Shown here piece after piece: positions 20,901 through 31,287 of a stretch of 64,000 nucleotides of DNA (positions within the stretch are counted from its first letter, which is position 1; each line of letters begins with the position of its first letter). Position numbers and translations under genes: made by a program. The DNA lies in the NCBI RefSeq assembly GCF_002807015.1, contig NZ_NIPO01000001.1:2209644-2273643 (forward strand), given 5' to 3'. Origin of the DNA: Avrilella dinanensis (lineage in GTDB: Bacteria > Bacteroidota > Bacteroidia > Flavobacteriales > Flavobacteriaceae). Below the pieces are notes generated by a model. The model saw only the letters and a program-made list of their open reading frames with translations, had not been told where the DNA came from and did no database searches.

Positions 20901-20925
20901 AAAAGCCCTATAAGATAGGGCTTTT
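20901..20925 (-). terminator. Rho-independent terminator after gldJ
   Basis: Perfect 11-bp stem AAAAGCCCTAT / ATAGGGCTTTT with a 3-nt loop, followed on the minus strand by a T-rich stretch. It lies between gldJ and murF, reducing read-through. Confidence 0.85.
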
Positions 20926-20945
20926 GTCTGTATTAATTTGAGTTT

Positions 20946-22553
20946 TTATCCTCTTGGTTTTTTCTTTTGGTCTTTAGTAGAACCTAATTTGCTCATGGCA
21001 TTTCTGAATCCTACGAAGTCACTGGCTTGATATTCTTCCATGAATCTTCTTGTTGCAGGGTCTAACCAGTATGCTCTGTCTTTCCAGGAACCACCTTTGA
21101 TTACTCTTGATTGGTTAGTAACCAATGAGGTTTTTCCTCTTGAGTTATCATAATTCGGGATAAAGTTTCCGTTTTCATCATAAGTAAACTCGTCTGTCGG
21201 AGCGTTGTATAATGTTCTTTCAGAATCCCCGTCTTTGTAATCGGTACTGTTAGCCTCATTAAAGTTTCTTCTTAGGAAATAATCTTGTTCAGAAACATTG
21301 GTTGTGGCTACTTGTCCCGGTAATGCTTTAGGACGAAGTTTTCCGTTTGGTAAAGTGTCGTATTCGATAGTAGTATCTACAATTTGAATAGTTCCATCTT
21401 CATCAAGAACTCTTTTTGTGTAAACATTTCCTCTGAAGTAATTGATATCGTTGATGTCAGAATCAATAGCTGGTCTGTAAACGTCAGCAACCCATTCAGC
21501 TACGTTACCTGCCATGTCATACAATCCCCAATCATTAGCAGGGAATGATTTAACAGCAGTAGTAACGGCTCCATCGTCAGTTCTCCACCCGGCAACACCA
21601 CCATAATCTCCGCGATTTTGTTTGTAGTTAGCCAAATGGTCTCCTTTGGTTCTTCGTGAAGAGTATCTTGTGTTATCAGAACCCCAAGGATATTTTTTCC
21701 GTCCTTTTACATTGTTGTATTCTCTGTCTTCTTTGATTGGATTAGCAGCATATTCCCACTCAGCCTCTGTCGGTAGTCGGTATTCAGCTGTGAACAGTCC
21801 GAAGTTTTGTGTAGCGTAAACATTTCTGTCGCCGTCTTTTGCTTTATTTTTACGCCCTCTGAAAACGATAGAATCATTCCCGCCATGTACTTTGCTTGGT
21901 GCATTTATGTAAGCGTCGGTAGAGAAACTGTCAGAACCATAAGCATCATTTACTCTTGCCCCTTTTTTAAGGTAGCCAGCTCTTTCAAGGTTCAATTCAT
22001 TCACACGATCTGTTCTCCATTTAGAGAAATCGTTGGCCTGAACCCATGAAACTCCTACTACTGGATAATCTGCATAAGCAGGGTGTCTCAGGTAGTTGTT
22101 TTTCATTGTTTCGCCATAACCTAAACGGTTCATCCAAACCAATGTGTCCGGAAGAGCTGCGGAATAAATGTTTTTGAACTGCGGCTCGGAAGGAGGGTAA
22201 ACAGCTTTCAACCAATAAAGGTACTCGTTGTACATTAAATTGGTTACCTCTGTTTCGTCCATATAGAAAGATTGAACAAACTGCTGCGTAGGCATATTGT
22301 TCCATTCTCCCATTACGTCGTCCTGAACCCGACCCATTGTAAATGTTCCGCCTTCAATCTCCACCATACCTATAGGTGTTTGAGAAGCGTCATAAGCCGT
22401 GTTGTACTGAAAACCACTTTTACTTCCATTGATTTGCCAACCGGTAGCAGTGGATACCGCTGAACCGGAATTGTTACTACAGCTGGTCAAGCCTATCGAT
22501 GCAGCCATAACTGCCATCAAACGAATAGTTGTCATTCTATTTATTTTCATCAT
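20946..22553 (-). CDS. gldJ: Gliding motility lipoprotein GldJ
   Basis: A 535-residue outer-membrane-associated lipoprotein (lipobox with Cys25, GLTSC) containing a formylglycine-generating-enzyme (FGE/sulfatase-modifying factor) fold. Visible signatures are G-T-F-T-M-G-R near residue 72, R-L-P-T-E-A-E-W-E-Y-A-A in the middle and V-G-F-R-N near the C-terminus. GldJ is needed for gliding and T9SS function and stabilises GldK. Identity is supported by the divergent neighbours porU and porV, a conserved arrangement in Flavobacteriia. Gene order and length (about 560 in model species) agree. Confidence 0.92.
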   Translation of the reverse strand: MMKINRMTTIRLMAVMAASIGLTSCSNNSGSAVSTATGWQINGSKSGFQYNTAYDASQTPIGMVEIEGGTFTMGRVQDDVMGEWNNMPTQQFVQSFYMDETEVTNLMYNEYLYWLKAVYPPSEPQFKNIYSAALPDTLVWMNRLGYGETMKNNYLRHPAYADYPVVGVSWVQANDFSKWRTDRVNELNLERAGYLKKGARVNDAYGSDSFSTDAYINAPSKVHGGNDSIVFRGRKNKAKDGDRNVYATQNFGLFTAEYRLPTEAEWEYAANPIKEDREYNNVKGRKKYPWGSDNTRYSSRRTKGDHLANYKQNRGDYGGVAGWRTDDGAVTTAVKSFPANDWGLYDMAGNVAEWVADVYRPAIDSDINDINYFRGNVYTKRVLDEDGTIQIVDTTIEYDTLPNGKLRPKALPGQVATTNVSEQDYFLRRNFNEANSTDYKDGDSERTLYNAPTDEFTYDENGNFIPNYDNSRGKTSLVTNQSRVIKGGSWKDRAYWLDPATRRFMEEYQASDFVGFRNAMSKLGSTKDQKKKPRG

Positions 22554-22617
22554 TATAAGTAGGTAATAAATTTCGTTGCAATATAATAATTAAGCTTTGA
22601 TTAACAATAGCTGTGTT

Positions 22618-22647
22618 CAAAAATATTAAAAAAAAACTTAAAAACAA
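22618..22647 (-). promoter_or_regulatory. gldJ promoter
   Basis: Minus-strand TTG (22647-22645), 19-nt spacer, TATTTTTG (22625-22618): full consensus. Leader of about 60 nt. Back-to-back with the porU promoter, the two -33 elements being only 23 nt apart. Confidence 0.72.
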
Positions 22648-22670
22648 CAATTAAGATAAAATTAATTCCG

Positions 22671-22702
22671 TTGTCATACATATTATTTTTAATGTATTTT
22701 TG
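22671..22702 (+). promoter_or_regulatory. porU promoter
   Basis: TTG (22671-22673), 21-nt spacer, TATTTTTG (22695-22702): full consensus, about 22 nt of leader before the porU ATG. Confidence 0.74.
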
Positions 22703-22728
22703 TTCCATAATAAATAAGGACTACTTTT

Positions 22729-25700
22729 ATGTGTAAGAAATATCTTTTAAGTTTATTGGTCTTATTCGCTGTAAATCTGTATGCTCAGCAAAGACACGTT
22801 GCGTTGAAATGGGAAGATAAAAACTACCAGACAGAAGAAAATAAAGCAGGATTACTGCCTGTATTTCAACCTGAAAATTTTCAATATATATATGACGAGC
22901 AGATTATCGAATATGCAGATATTTTTCCGGACAGTCAGTTTGCAGATGAAAATTCTGTGCAGATAACCAATGTTCGTTATGAAACAATAGACATTAATAA
23001 GTACAAAAACATCAACCCGAATAATATTTCTGCCTCCTTAAATATAAAGGTAAAAAGTGCATCGGGGCGAGGTGATATCAAAACCAGCGTTCGTTTTAGT
23101 CCGATTATCAGGCAAGGAAATGGTTATCAGAGAGTTGTTTCGCTCGATTTTACCTACTCTTACAAACGTAGTCTGGGGGTCAACAGCCTGGCAACTTCAT
23201 CATTGAATCAAACACAATCGGTATTGGCACAAGGCGATTGGTTTAAGTTTAAAATAAACGAAACCGGTATTTATCGCTTGGACAAATCTTTTTTGACTTC
23301 ATTGGGTATTCCTGAAAATACCGACCCGAGAACAATAAAAATATATGGTCATGGCGGGCAGATGATGCCTTTGGGCAATGCTGACAACCATCATTTTGAT
23401 TTGCCTGAAATTGCTATCAGAAGTTTTGGTGAAGAAGACGGTGTAATAAACGATGGTGATTATTTTCTGTTTTATGGTGTGGGTAATAAAGGTTGGAGTG
23501 AACAAAACGGAAGCCACTTGAATTTGTACACTACCGAAACCTATTATTATATAACGTATGGCGGCAATGCAGGAAAACGCATGCAGGCACTGACAGAACC
23601 ATCGGCGGCGGCTACAGTAACTTATACTACTTTTGACGAGCGGGCTTTTCATGAACAGGATTTGACGAATGTTGCTAAATTAAGCCGAAGATGGGTAGGC
23701 GAATATTTTGCGGGTAGTGGTTCACAGAATTTTATTTTGAACACCCAGCAGGCAGACACTTCCGAGCCGGCAACCCTTACCGCAAAAGTTGTTGCGTCGG
23801 CGGCAGTAGAAACCTCGTTTCGTTTTTCGCTGAACGGAAGTCAGATAGGAAACCAAACTATCGGACCAAAAAGTACCAATTATTCGGCAAGAGAAACCAC
23901 TTTTACAGAACAAATCAATATTAACGGAGCAGAAACTTCTGTTTCTTTGCAATACCAAAACGGCGGCGTGCCAACTTCTGTCGGTTATCTGGATTATATC
24001 GCTATTGATTATAAAAAGAAACTTCAGGGATATGGTAAACAGTTTGGTTTTTCGGTCAAAGATGCCTCATCGCAGATTGGCGTGGCTCAATATCAGCTGT
24101 CAAATGCTCAGGATATTAACGAAGTTTGGGACGTTACCGATATATATAATCCGCAGTATCTGACTAACAATCAGTCAAATTTTTCGTTTAAATCTGCTTT
24201 GGGAGAAGTCAAAAAGTTTCATACTTTATCAAGTGGCGATGTTTATCAGCCCGTGATTTTGCCAAACAGCAGAGTGGCAAACCAGAATTTGAAAGGAACG
24301 ATTTTTAATGATGGCGATGTCGATTACCTCATCATCACACACCAGAATTTACTGAATGAAGCCAACAGGCTGGCACAGTTCCACAAAAATAACAATAACC
24401 TGAATGTTAAAGTAGTTCCGGTTCATCTGATATATGAAGAATTTTCGTCAGGCAAGCAGGATATTGTGGCTATCAGGAATTTTATCAGATATGTGTATCA
24501 AAACGCATCAAATCCTGCCAACCGGTTGCGTTTTGTGAATCTTTTCGGAGATGCTTCATACGACTACCTCGACAGAGTAGAAAACAACACGAATATAGTG
24601 CCGGTTTTTCATGCAGTTCAAAACACCAACGCCAATGTATTTAATTACAATGATTGGAGTTGTTTTATGACAGATGATTTTTATGCATTGATGGACGAAG
24701 AAGAAGGGTATATTACCGGACAAAACTATTCCGGAATTGATATAGCCGTCGGGCGGATTCCGGTCAGCAACACCGTAGATGCGAGTGCTGTGGTCAATAA
24801 AATTATCCAATATCATTCGGTAGAAAACACCGGACGATGGAAAAACCAATATATCGCTCTTGCAGATGATGTGGACACTACTTCCGATATTTCTTTGCAG
24901 GAGTCGCTCGAAGTTATGGCGAGCGATTTGGAGCAGGCACAGCCTTATATTAACTTTAATAAAATATATACGGACTCTTATCAGCAGCAAGTTGCATCGG
25001 GAGGACCAAGATATCCGCAGGCAAAAAAAGATTTCCTTGACGCTTTTGATGCTGGTGCGTTAATGGTTAATTATCTTGGGCATGGTAACGAGTTAGGGCT
25101 GGCGGGCGAGCGGTTGCTGGAACCGAGTGATATCGGCAAGATGAACAATCAGAATAAATATCCGTTGTTTGCTATATTAACCTGTGAATTTACCCGGTTT
25201 GACAATCCGGAAAATGTTTCAGGAGGAGAATTATTGCTGTTAAAGAGAAACGCCGGAGTGATGGGATTGCTAGCAACAACAAGAAAAATCGGTATCAGTA
25301 ATGCCAATACATTTACGATACAATTATCTAAATATTTGTTTAATATTGGTGGAATTTCTTCCAATGATATTACTATAGGAGAGGCGTTGCGACAAACCAA
25401 AAATTCGTTCTCTCAAAACGAAAAATCCATTGTGTTTTTCTTAGGCGACCCGGCGGTAAAACTGGCTATTCCGAAACCGAAAGTCGAGCTGACGCATATC
25501 AACGAAACACCGATACAAGATTTTGACGGAAGTTTGCGAGCGTTGGACAAAATCAAATTGTCAGGCGAAGTAACCAACGAAAGCAATCAGCTAATCAGTA
25601 ACTTCAATGGCGATTTGGCGATACAGATTTTTGACAAAGAAATCGACCGCCAAACTTTGGGGAATGACAATGTTTACCGTTCCGGAGAGTTGTATGTGAT

Positions 25701-26577
25701 GGATTTCAAAACCTTGGGCGAAACGGTTTTCAGAGGAAATGCAACGGTAAACAATGGTAAATTTGAAGTAGAATTTGTTGTGCCAAAAGATATTAAAACC
25801 AATATCGGTAATGGAAAAGCCAGCTTTTATGCCGTAAATCAATCTCAGCATTTAGACGATTACACCGGTTATAATAAGGATATTCAGATTGGCGGAATCA
25901 ATGAAAATGCAGCCGAAGACAATAAATCGCCTGAGGTAACGTTATATATGAATGATGAGAATTTTGTGTCGGGAGGAATAACCAACGAATCGCCGTTGTT
26001 TATTGCTTATATGGAAGATGAAAACGGAATTAATACTGCTGGCGGAATCGGACACGATTTGGTGGCAATTTTGGACGGCGACGAGAATAATCCGATTGTT
26101 TTGAATGATTATTATGAAACCGAACCAGATAATTTCAGAAAAGGATTTATCAAATACCCTTTCAGCGACCTCGAAAACGGATTGCATACGCTCACATTCA
26201 AGGTCTGGGACGTTTACAATAACCCTGCCTCAGCCGAAATTCAGTTTTTGGTAGCGAAAGAAGAAGGTGTTTCGTTGAAAAATGTGTTGAATTATCCTAA
26301 TCCGTTTGTGGATTATACCGAATTTTGGTTTGAACACAACCGCCCTACAGAATTACTGATGGTTCAGGTACAGATATTTACCGTTACCGGAAAAATCGTC
26401 AAAACGATTAACCAAACCGTAGTTTCGGACGGAAATCTGTCCAGAGAAATTACCTGGGACGGTCGTGATGATTTCGGCGACAAAATCGGAAAAGGCGTGT
26501 ATATTTACCGATTGATGGTAAAATCAACTTTAACAGGACATCAAACCGAAAAATTAGAAAAGTTAGTTATATTGTAA
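22729..26577 (+). CDS. porU: T9SS C-terminal signal peptidase PorU
   Basis: A 1282-residue gingipain-like cysteine protease (family C25) on the outer membrane that removes the sorting domain of T9SS cargo and helps attach it to the surface. Signal peptide ends near LYAQ (20). The catalytic pair is His785 in Y-L-G-H-G and Cys819 in I-L-T-C-E. The C-terminal 90 residues form its own T9SS-type domain (NYPNPF ... KLEKLVIL), which in PorU is retained. Head-to-tail with porV (42 nt) and divergent from gldJ. Confidence 0.95.
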   Translation: MCKKYLLSLLVLFAVNLYAQQRHVALKWEDKNYQTEENKAGLLPVFQPENFQYIYDEQIIEYADIFPDSQFADENSVQITNVRYETIDINKYKNINPNNISASLNIKVKSASGRGDIKTSVRFSPIIRQGNGYQRVVSLDFTYSYKRSLGVNSLATSSLNQTQSVLAQGDWFKFKINETGIYRLDKSFLTSLGIPENTDPRTIKIYGHGGQMMPLGNADNHHFDLPEIAIRSFGEEDGVINDGDYFLFYGVGNKGWSEQNGSHLNLYTTETYYYITYGGNAGKRMQALTEPSAAATVTYTTFDERAFHEQDLTNVAKLSRRWVGEYFAGSGSQNFILNTQQADTSEPATLTAKVVASAAVETSFRFSLNGSQIGNQTIGPKSTNYSARETTFTEQININGAETSVSLQYQNGGVPTSVGYLDYIAIDYKKKLQGYGKQFGFSVKDASSQIGVAQYQLSNAQDINEVWDVTDIYNPQYLTNNQSNFSFKSALGEVKKFHTLSSGDVYQPVILPNSRVANQNLKGTIFNDGDVDYLIITHQNLLNEANRLAQFHKNNNNLNVKVVPVHLIYEEFSSGKQDIVAIRNFIRYVYQNASNPANRLRFVNLFGDASYDYLDRVENNTNIVPVFHAVQNTNANVFNYNDWSCFMTDDFYALMDEEEGYITGQNYSGIDIAVGRIPVSNTVDASAVVNKIIQYHSVENTGRWKNQYIALADDVDTTSDISLQESLEVMASDLEQAQPYINFNKIYTDSYQQQVASGGPRYPQAKKDFLDAFDAGALMVNYLGHGNELGLAGERLLEPSDIGKMNNQNKYPLFAILTCEFTRFDNPENVSGGELLLLKRNAGVMGLLATTRKIGISNANTFTIQLSKYLFNIGGISSNDITIGEALRQTKNSFSQNEKSIVFFLGDPAVKLAIPKPKVELTHINETPIQDFDGSLRALDKIKLSGEVTNESNQLISNFNGDLAIQIFDKEIDRQTLGNDNVYRSGELYVMDFKTLGETVFRGNATVNNGKFEVEFVVPKDIKTNIGNGKASFYAVNQSQHLDDYTGYNKDIQIGGINENAAEDNKSPEVTLYMNDENFVSGGITNESPLFIAYMEDENGINTAGGIGHDLVAILDGDENNPIVLNDYYETEPDNFRKGFIKYPFSDLENGLHTLTFKVWDVYNNPASAEIQFLVAKEEGVSLKNVLNYPNPFVDYTEFWFEHNRPTELLMVQVQIFTVTGKIVKTINQTVVSDGNLSREITWDGRDDFGDKIGKGVYIYRLMVKSTLTGHQTEKLEKLVIL

Positions 26578-26599
26578 GTAAAAATAAATAGTATATTTG
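26572..26599 (+). promoter_or_regulatory. Internal porV promoter
   Basis: TTG (26572-26574) overlapping the last codons of porU, 17-nt spacer, TATATTTG (26592-26599), 20 nt before the porV ATG. porV can therefore be expressed above porU. Confidence 0.68.
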
Positions 26600-26619
26600 T
26601 TGAATAAACACAGAATTAA

Positions 26620-27798
26620 ATGAAAAAATTAACCATATTGGCTATCACAGCTTTCGCCGCTCAGGCAACTTTTGCTCAGACACCTGTTTCGGAGTATAAA
26701 CAGAAAATGAGTAGAGCAATCACTACCGGAGTTCCTTTTTTATTGATTAGTGCTGATGCACGTGCAGCGGGAATGGGAGATATTGGAACAGCGAGTTCGC
26801 CGGACGCTTTTTCGCAACAATACAACCCTGCGAAATATGTTTTTTCAAAGCAGCAACAAGGTTTTTCAATCAGTTATACGCCGTATATGGCGAAATTGGC
26901 GACCGATATTTCATTGGCTCAGTTGAATTATTTCAATAAGTTTAACGACCGTAGTGCTTTTGCAGCTAGTGTGAGATATTTTGGTATGGGAGAAATCCAA
27001 AAAACCAACGAAATAGGCGACCCGATAGGTACAGAAGAACCCAACGAATTTGCAATTGATGTTTCTTACGGATTGAAATTGAGCGACCATTTTTCAGGAG
27101 CAGTAGCGGCAAGGTATATCAGTTCCAACTTGGTGTCGAGTGAGGAAAGAGAAACCTCTGCTAACAGCTTTGCGGTGGATATTGCCGGTTTTTATGAGTC
27201 GGAAGAAATGCAGTTTGATGGCTTTGACGGAAAAATACGTGCCGGATTTAATTTGCAAAATTTAGGACCAAAAATTTCCTATGCCGAAGGACAAGAGGAT
27301 TTCCTACCGTCAAATTTGAGATTGGGTGGTGGATTTGATTTCATTTTAGATGAGCATAACAAAATTGCTACACATATTGAATTGACTAAATTGTTGGTTC
27401 CGTCACGCCAAGTGCCTGAAGATTTGAATAATGACGGGGTAATTACGCCCGATGAAGTGTCTGCCAATAACAGAAAATATAATGAAACAGGTTGGACTTC
27501 AGGTCTTTTCAAATCTTTCGGAGATGCACCTGATGGATTTGGAGAAGAAATGAGAGAATTTACCTGGGCTTTGGGAGCTGAATACTGGTATCAGGATTCA
27601 TTTGCTTTCCGTCTGGGATATTTTAATGAGGCAGAAGACAAAGGAGCCCGTAGATTTGCTACACTTGGAGCGGGTTTCAAATACAATATCATTAATATCG
27701 ACGTGTCGTATTTGTTCGACATGGGAGGAAACACCAACCCGTTAGACAGTACTTTGAGATTCTCGCTGACATTCAATTTCGGTCAGAAATATTACTAA
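26620..27798 (+). CDS. porV: T9SS outer-membrane protein PorV (LptO)
   Basis: A 392-residue outer-membrane beta-barrel of the FadL-like type, with signal peptide ending at TFAQ (20), the conserved G-V-P-F-L-L-I-S-A-D-A-R-A-A-G-M-G-D segment at about 38-55, and a C-terminal aromatic strand ending in F-G-Q-K-Y-Y. PorV receives cargo from the SprA translocon and presents it to PorU. Own promoter overlapping porU; followed by a terminator. Confidence 0.95.
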   Translation: MKKLTILAITAFAAQATFAQTPVSEYKQKMSRAITTGVPFLLISADARAAGMGDIGTASSPDAFSQQYNPAKYVFSKQQQGFSISYTPYMAKLATDISLAQLNYFNKFNDRSAFAASVRYFGMGEIQKTNEIGDPIGTEEPNEFAIDVSYGLKLSDHFSGAVAARYISSNLVSSEERETSANSFAVDIAGFYESEEMQFDGFDGKIRAGFNLQNLGPKISYAEGQEDFLPSNLRLGGGFDFILDEHNKIATHIELTKLLVPSRQVPEDLNNDGVITPDEVSANNRKYNETGWTSGLFKSFGDAPDGFGEEMREFTWALGAEYWYQDSFAFRLGYFNEAEDKGARRFATLGAGFKYNIINIDVSYLFDMGGNTNPLDSTLRFSLTFNFGQKYY

Positions 27799-27821
27799 TC
27801 AGCAGATATCATGATAAAATC

Positions 27822-27857
27822 AATCCGGGAATCAATCACAAGATTTCCGGATTTTTT
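27822..27857 (+). terminator. Terminator after porV
   Basis: AATCCGGGAA (from 27822) pairs with TTTCCGGATT (27844-27853) with one G-U pair, followed by a T tract. Confidence 0.75.
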
Positions 27858-27889
27858 GTTAACTTGTCGTTCTGAAAGCTAAGAAAACT

Positions 27890-28585
27890 ATGTTTAAAGA
27901 AAACAAAAAATTACATATTCCTGCGGAGGATACAATTATTTGGAAATATTTAGATTTATCCAAATTTCTGGATTTATTGATTTCCGAAAAGTTATTTATG
28001 GCACGTTCGGATAAGTTTGAAGACCAGTACGAAGGCACTTTCAGTGAACCGACTTATGAAGAAATCAAAAAATTACTGGAAGACAACCCCGAATATCTGG
28101 ACGCGTACAAATCCAAACGGAAAAATATCGTTATCAGTAGCTGGCATGCTAATTCGTATGAAAGCTATGCCATGTGGCAGGTTTTTACCAAGAATAACGA
28201 AGGTTTGGCAATCCAATCTACGGTTGGGCGTTTGAAAGAATCATTGACCGAACCTAAGGCAGACCAATATATTGGAGAGGTAAATTATATCGACTATAAA
28301 AAAGAACACATTCCGTTTGACGATGATTTTTTCCCATTTTTGTTCAAACGAAAAAGTTTTCAGTACGAAAATGAAATCCGGGTTATTACAGATGTTTCGC
28401 ACCTTGATTTGCATGTGAATGAAGGCGTGAAAATAGAAACCGACATCAACCAAATGATTGAACGGTTGTATATCCACCCGAAATCAGAAAACTGGTACAA
28501 AAAACTGGTTATCGAAGTGGTAAACCAGTTAGGTTATCGTTTTGATATTGAAAAATCAGATTTAGAAAGTGACATATTAATATAA
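27890..28585 (+). CDS. DUF2971 domain protein
   Basis: A 231-residue cytosolic protein matching the DUF2971 pattern: W-K-Y-L at the N-terminus, F-A-R/M-A-R-S-D-K-F-x-D near residue 38-45, S-S-W-H then M-W-x-x-F-x-x-x-x-x-G-L-A-I in the middle, and F-K-R-x-S-F-x-Y-E-x-E-I-R-V near 165. Biochemical function is not established. DUF2971 genes are often accessory and sometimes occur in defence neighbourhoods, but here the neighbours (porV, heme A synthase) are housekeeping. Monocistronic. Confidence 0.85.
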   Translation: MFKENKKLHIPAEDTIIWKYLDLSKFLDLLISEKLFMARSDKFEDQYEGTFSEPTYEEIKKLLEDNPEYLDAYKSKRKNIVISSWHANSYESYAMWQVFTKNNEGLAIQSTVGRLKESLTEPKADQYIGEVNYIDYKKEHIPFDDDFFPFLFKRKSFQYENEIRVITDVSHLDLHVNEGVKIETDINQMIERLYIHPKSENWYKKLVIEVVNQLGYRFDIEKSDLESDILI

Positions 28586-28624
28586 AACCACAAAGATAAA
28601 TGCTTTGTCTTTGTGGTTTTATAT
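28581..28624. terminator. Bidirectional terminator between DUF2971 and heme A synthase genes
   Basis: 16-bp stem TATAAAACCACAAAGA (28581-28596) / TCTTTGTGGTTTTATA (28609-28624), starting in the DUF2971 stop codon, with A/T tracts on both sides. Confidence 0.88.
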
Positions 28625-28642
28625 TTTATTGAAAAGGTATTT

Positions 28643-29665
28643 TTAACTAATTCTTTTCCTTGATTCCAAAACAATGCTGAACTGTAAGGCAAACATAATT
28701 GCAGCCAGTACCAAATGTGCAGCCTGAGTACCAAACGGGAAATGAATGTAATACATCATTATGCCTGTAAGGATTTCCAACAGTAAAATGAGCATTACCC
28801 AGTTGATTTTTGAACTGCCTAAATTAAGTCGCTTATTTCTTAAAAATAGATAAAGATTTACAAAAAACACCACAAAAGAAAATGTTCTGTGAATGTAAAA
28901 CGTGACGTCCGGATTTTCGAGCCAAACCATTACGTCAGTAATTCCGCTTCGGGTTTGTTCGTCAATAAACTGACGTACTTGCGTTCCCAATCCGATTTGA
29001 ATCAATGTAAAAATCAATGCAGCCCATGAGAACAAATAGAAGGATTGGTCGTATTTGGCTGTATATTTTCTTTCTGATTTTGCAATACGTATTAAGTAAA
29101 GCAGTGCCGCCACATTGACGAAAGCCGCAATCATGTGTGTGGTAATTTTAACGGGATTCAGTACGGAGTAAACCACTGTTGCCCCAAGCCACGCGTTAAA
29201 ACCTAATAAAAACAAGACAATTCCAGACCAAAGAACAACCGATTTTTTATGTTTCCAATAGCTGAAAGATTTAAGGAATAAGATAAAACAACCTAAACCT
29301 GCTAAAGCTCCGCATAATCTATTGATATATTCCACCCAAGTGTGGTAAGGGTTAAAAACCGCATAATCGTGCTTGGTATATTCGTCCCAATGGGCTTCCT
29401 CATAAACCGCAGCTGAAGTAAAATCTTCATTGGCAACCCACAACTTTTCTTCTTTGATAATTACCTGCCCTTTTTTGTAATCATGGTCAGGTTTCCAAAG
29501 TAATTCCTGCTCATCAGTCGGCGGAATGTAATAACCAAAACACTTCGGCCAGTCGGGGCAGCCCATTCCCGAACCAGTCATACGAACCGTGGCTCCGGCA
29601 ATGATGACCAGATAAACCAAAATAAGTGAAATTTTTGCCCAGCGAATGAATGATTTATTTTCCAT
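28643..29665 (-). CDS. ctaA: Heme A synthase (COX15/CtaA family)
   Basis: A 340-residue inner-membrane protein with about eight helices that oxidises haem O to haem A for cytochrome aa3 oxidase. The start is typical of the family (GATVRMTGSGMGCPDWPKCFG), and conserved haem-ligand histidines lie in H-T-W-V-E-Y-I-N-R-L, T-T-H-M-I-A-A-F, Y-I-H-R-T-F and Q-A-A-H-L-V-L. An insertion of about 60 residues in the first periplasmic loop, rich in Trp, Lys and Asp, occurs in Bacteroidota members. No cox genes are adjacent. Confidence 0.93.
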   Translation of the reverse strand: MENKSFIRWAKISLILVYLVIIAGATVRMTGSGMGCPDWPKCFGYYIPPTDEQELLWKPDHDYKKGQVIIKEEKLWVANEDFTSAAVYEEAHWDEYTKHDYAVFNPYHTWVEYINRLCGALAGLGCFILFLKSFSYWKHKKSVVLWSGIVLFLLGFNAWLGATVVYSVLNPVKITTHMIAAFVNVAALLYLIRIAKSERKYTAKYDQSFYLFSWAALIFTLIQIGLGTQVRQFIDEQTRSGITDVMVWLENPDVTFYIHRTFSFVVFFVNLYLFLRNKRLNLGSSKINWVMLILLLEILTGIMMYYIHFPFGTQAAHLVLAAIMFALQFSIVLESRKRIS

Positions 29666-29838
29666 TTTTTATATTATTAATTACTTTTTAAGTCCTTAAA
29701 CACAACGTTTGCCATTGACTTTGTCGAATCTTTGATTTCCGTAGGACTCGAGCTTGCGAACAGAACGAAGTTAATCTTTTATCAATCAGCATTTGTAAAG
29801 ATGTTTATAACATGACAAACATCACGCTAATTGTAATA

Positions 29839-31278
29839 TTATTTATTCAGTTTAGGATTTACAGCTTTGATTCCGAGTTCGCCAGCTTTTTTCATCATGA
29901 AATGATACGCAGCTTCGTATTCGTTTGGAATTTCGCCTTCTAAAATAGCTTCTTTTATTGCATCTTTAATCTGTCCGATTTCCCGTGACGGCGGAAGATT
30001 GAATATTTCCATCACTTCCTCGCCTGTAATTGGCGGTTGGAAGTTACGCACGTGGTCACGTTCTTCCACTTCTACAATCTTTTGACGGACAATTTTAAAA
30101 TTATTGTGATATTTTTTAAATTTCTTTGGATTTTTAGTCGTAATATCGGCTTCGCATAAGGTCAATAAGTTTTCGACATCATCGCCTGCATCAAAAACCA
30201 AACGACGTACGGCAGAATCCGTTACTTTGTCTTCGGCAATCACAATCGGACGTGAGCTCATTGTAACCATTTTTTGTACAAAACGCATCTTGTGGTTCAA
30301 TGGCATGTGTAATCGCTGAAAAATTTTTTTTACCATTTTTCCGCCCAGAAATTCGTGTCCGTGAAACGTCCAGCCGTTTTTCTTGTTGAATCTTTTGGTA
30401 GGTGCTTTGCCGATGTCGTGTAGCAATGCTGCCCACCGCAACCATAAATCATCGGTGTTCGGACAAATATTGTCCACCACTTCCAACGTATGATAAAAAT
30501 TGTTTTTATGCGTATGTCCTTCCACTTCCTCAACGTTGTTCAAAGCAGTTAGTTCGGGCAGAATCAAATCAAGCAAACCGGTTTCATACAGCAGTAAAAA
30601 TCCGACAGAAGGCTTAGGTGTCAGCAAGATTTTATTTAATTCATCAACAATTCTTTCGCCGGAAATAATCTCAATACGTTCTGCATTTTTGGTAATGGAT
30701 TGTAAAGATTTCAGTTCGATTTCAAAATTCAGTTGGGTAGCAAAACGTATGGCACGCATCATTCGCAATGGATCGTCTGAGTAAGTAATGTCCGGGTCGA
30801 GTGGTGTGCAGATGGTTTTGTTTTTCAAATCTGTTACTCCGTCGAATGGATCCAACAAATCGCCATAATCATTTTTGTTGAGTGAAAGTGCCAAAGCATT
30901 AATGGTAAAATCACGCCGGTTTTGGTCGTCTTCCAATGTACCGTTTTCAACAATCGGTTTTCTACTGTCGGACTGATAGGATTCTTTTCGTGCACCAACA
31001 AACTCAATGTCCATATCATCAAAACGAAGCATGGCTGTGCCGTAGTTTTTAAAAACCTGAACTTTTGGGTGGTGCGGAATCAGCTCCGAAACTTTCAGTG
31101 CCAAATCAATCCCACTTCCGACAGCAACAATGTCAATATCTTTTTTAACCCCGCGTTTTAACAGAAAATCTCTAACGAAACCACCGATTACATAGGCAGA
31201 AACATCTATTTCTTTGGCAGCTTGAGCAATGATTTTAAATATAGGCAGTTGTAGGGCTTCGGAATAATTTTTTGGCAT
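29839..31278 (-). CDS. cca: CCA-adding/poly(A)-type tRNA nucleotidyltransferase with HD domain
   Basis: A 479-residue enzyme that builds or repairs the 3' CCA of tRNAs. The class II nucleotidyltransferase head shows G-G (32-33) and D-I-D (47-49), followed by the R-R-D-F-T-I-N-A and neck motifs; residues near 290 carry L-L-H-D-I-G-K, a metal-dependent HD phosphohydrolase domain. The ATG at 31278 is chosen over a GTG two codons upstream. It follows tsaC by 9 nt, forming a two-gene tRNA maturation operon. Confidence 0.92.
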   Translation of the reverse strand: MPKNYSEALQLPIFKIIAQAAKEIDVSAYVIGGFVRDFLLKRGVKKDIDIVAVGSGIDLALKVSELIPHHPKVQVFKNYGTAMLRFDDMDIEFVGARKESYQSDSRKPIVENGTLEDDQNRRDFTINALALSLNKNDYGDLLDPFDGVTDLKNKTICTPLDPDITYSDDPLRMMRAIRFATQLNFEIELKSLQSITKNAERIEIISGERIVDELNKILLTPKPSVGFLLLYETGLLDLILPELTALNNVEEVEGHTHKNNFYHTLEVVDNICPNTDDLWLRWAALLHDIGKAPTKRFNKKNGWTFHGHEFLGGKMVKKIFQRLHMPLNHKMRFVQKMVTMSSRPIVIAEDKVTDSAVRRLVFDAGDDVENLLTLCEADITTKNPKKFKKYHNNFKIVRQKIVEVEERDHVRNFQPPITGEEVMEIFNLPPSREIGQIKDAIKEAILEGEIPNEYEAAYHFMMKKAGELGIKAVNPKLNK

Positions 31279-31287
31279 CGTCACGGT

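Noticed and set aside
24556..24990. 144-codon frame antisense to porU
   Set aside because: Shadow of the catalytic region of porU; no independent signals.
28017..28235. 72-codon frame within the DUF2971 gene
   Set aside because: Alternative frame of a recognised gene with no own signals.
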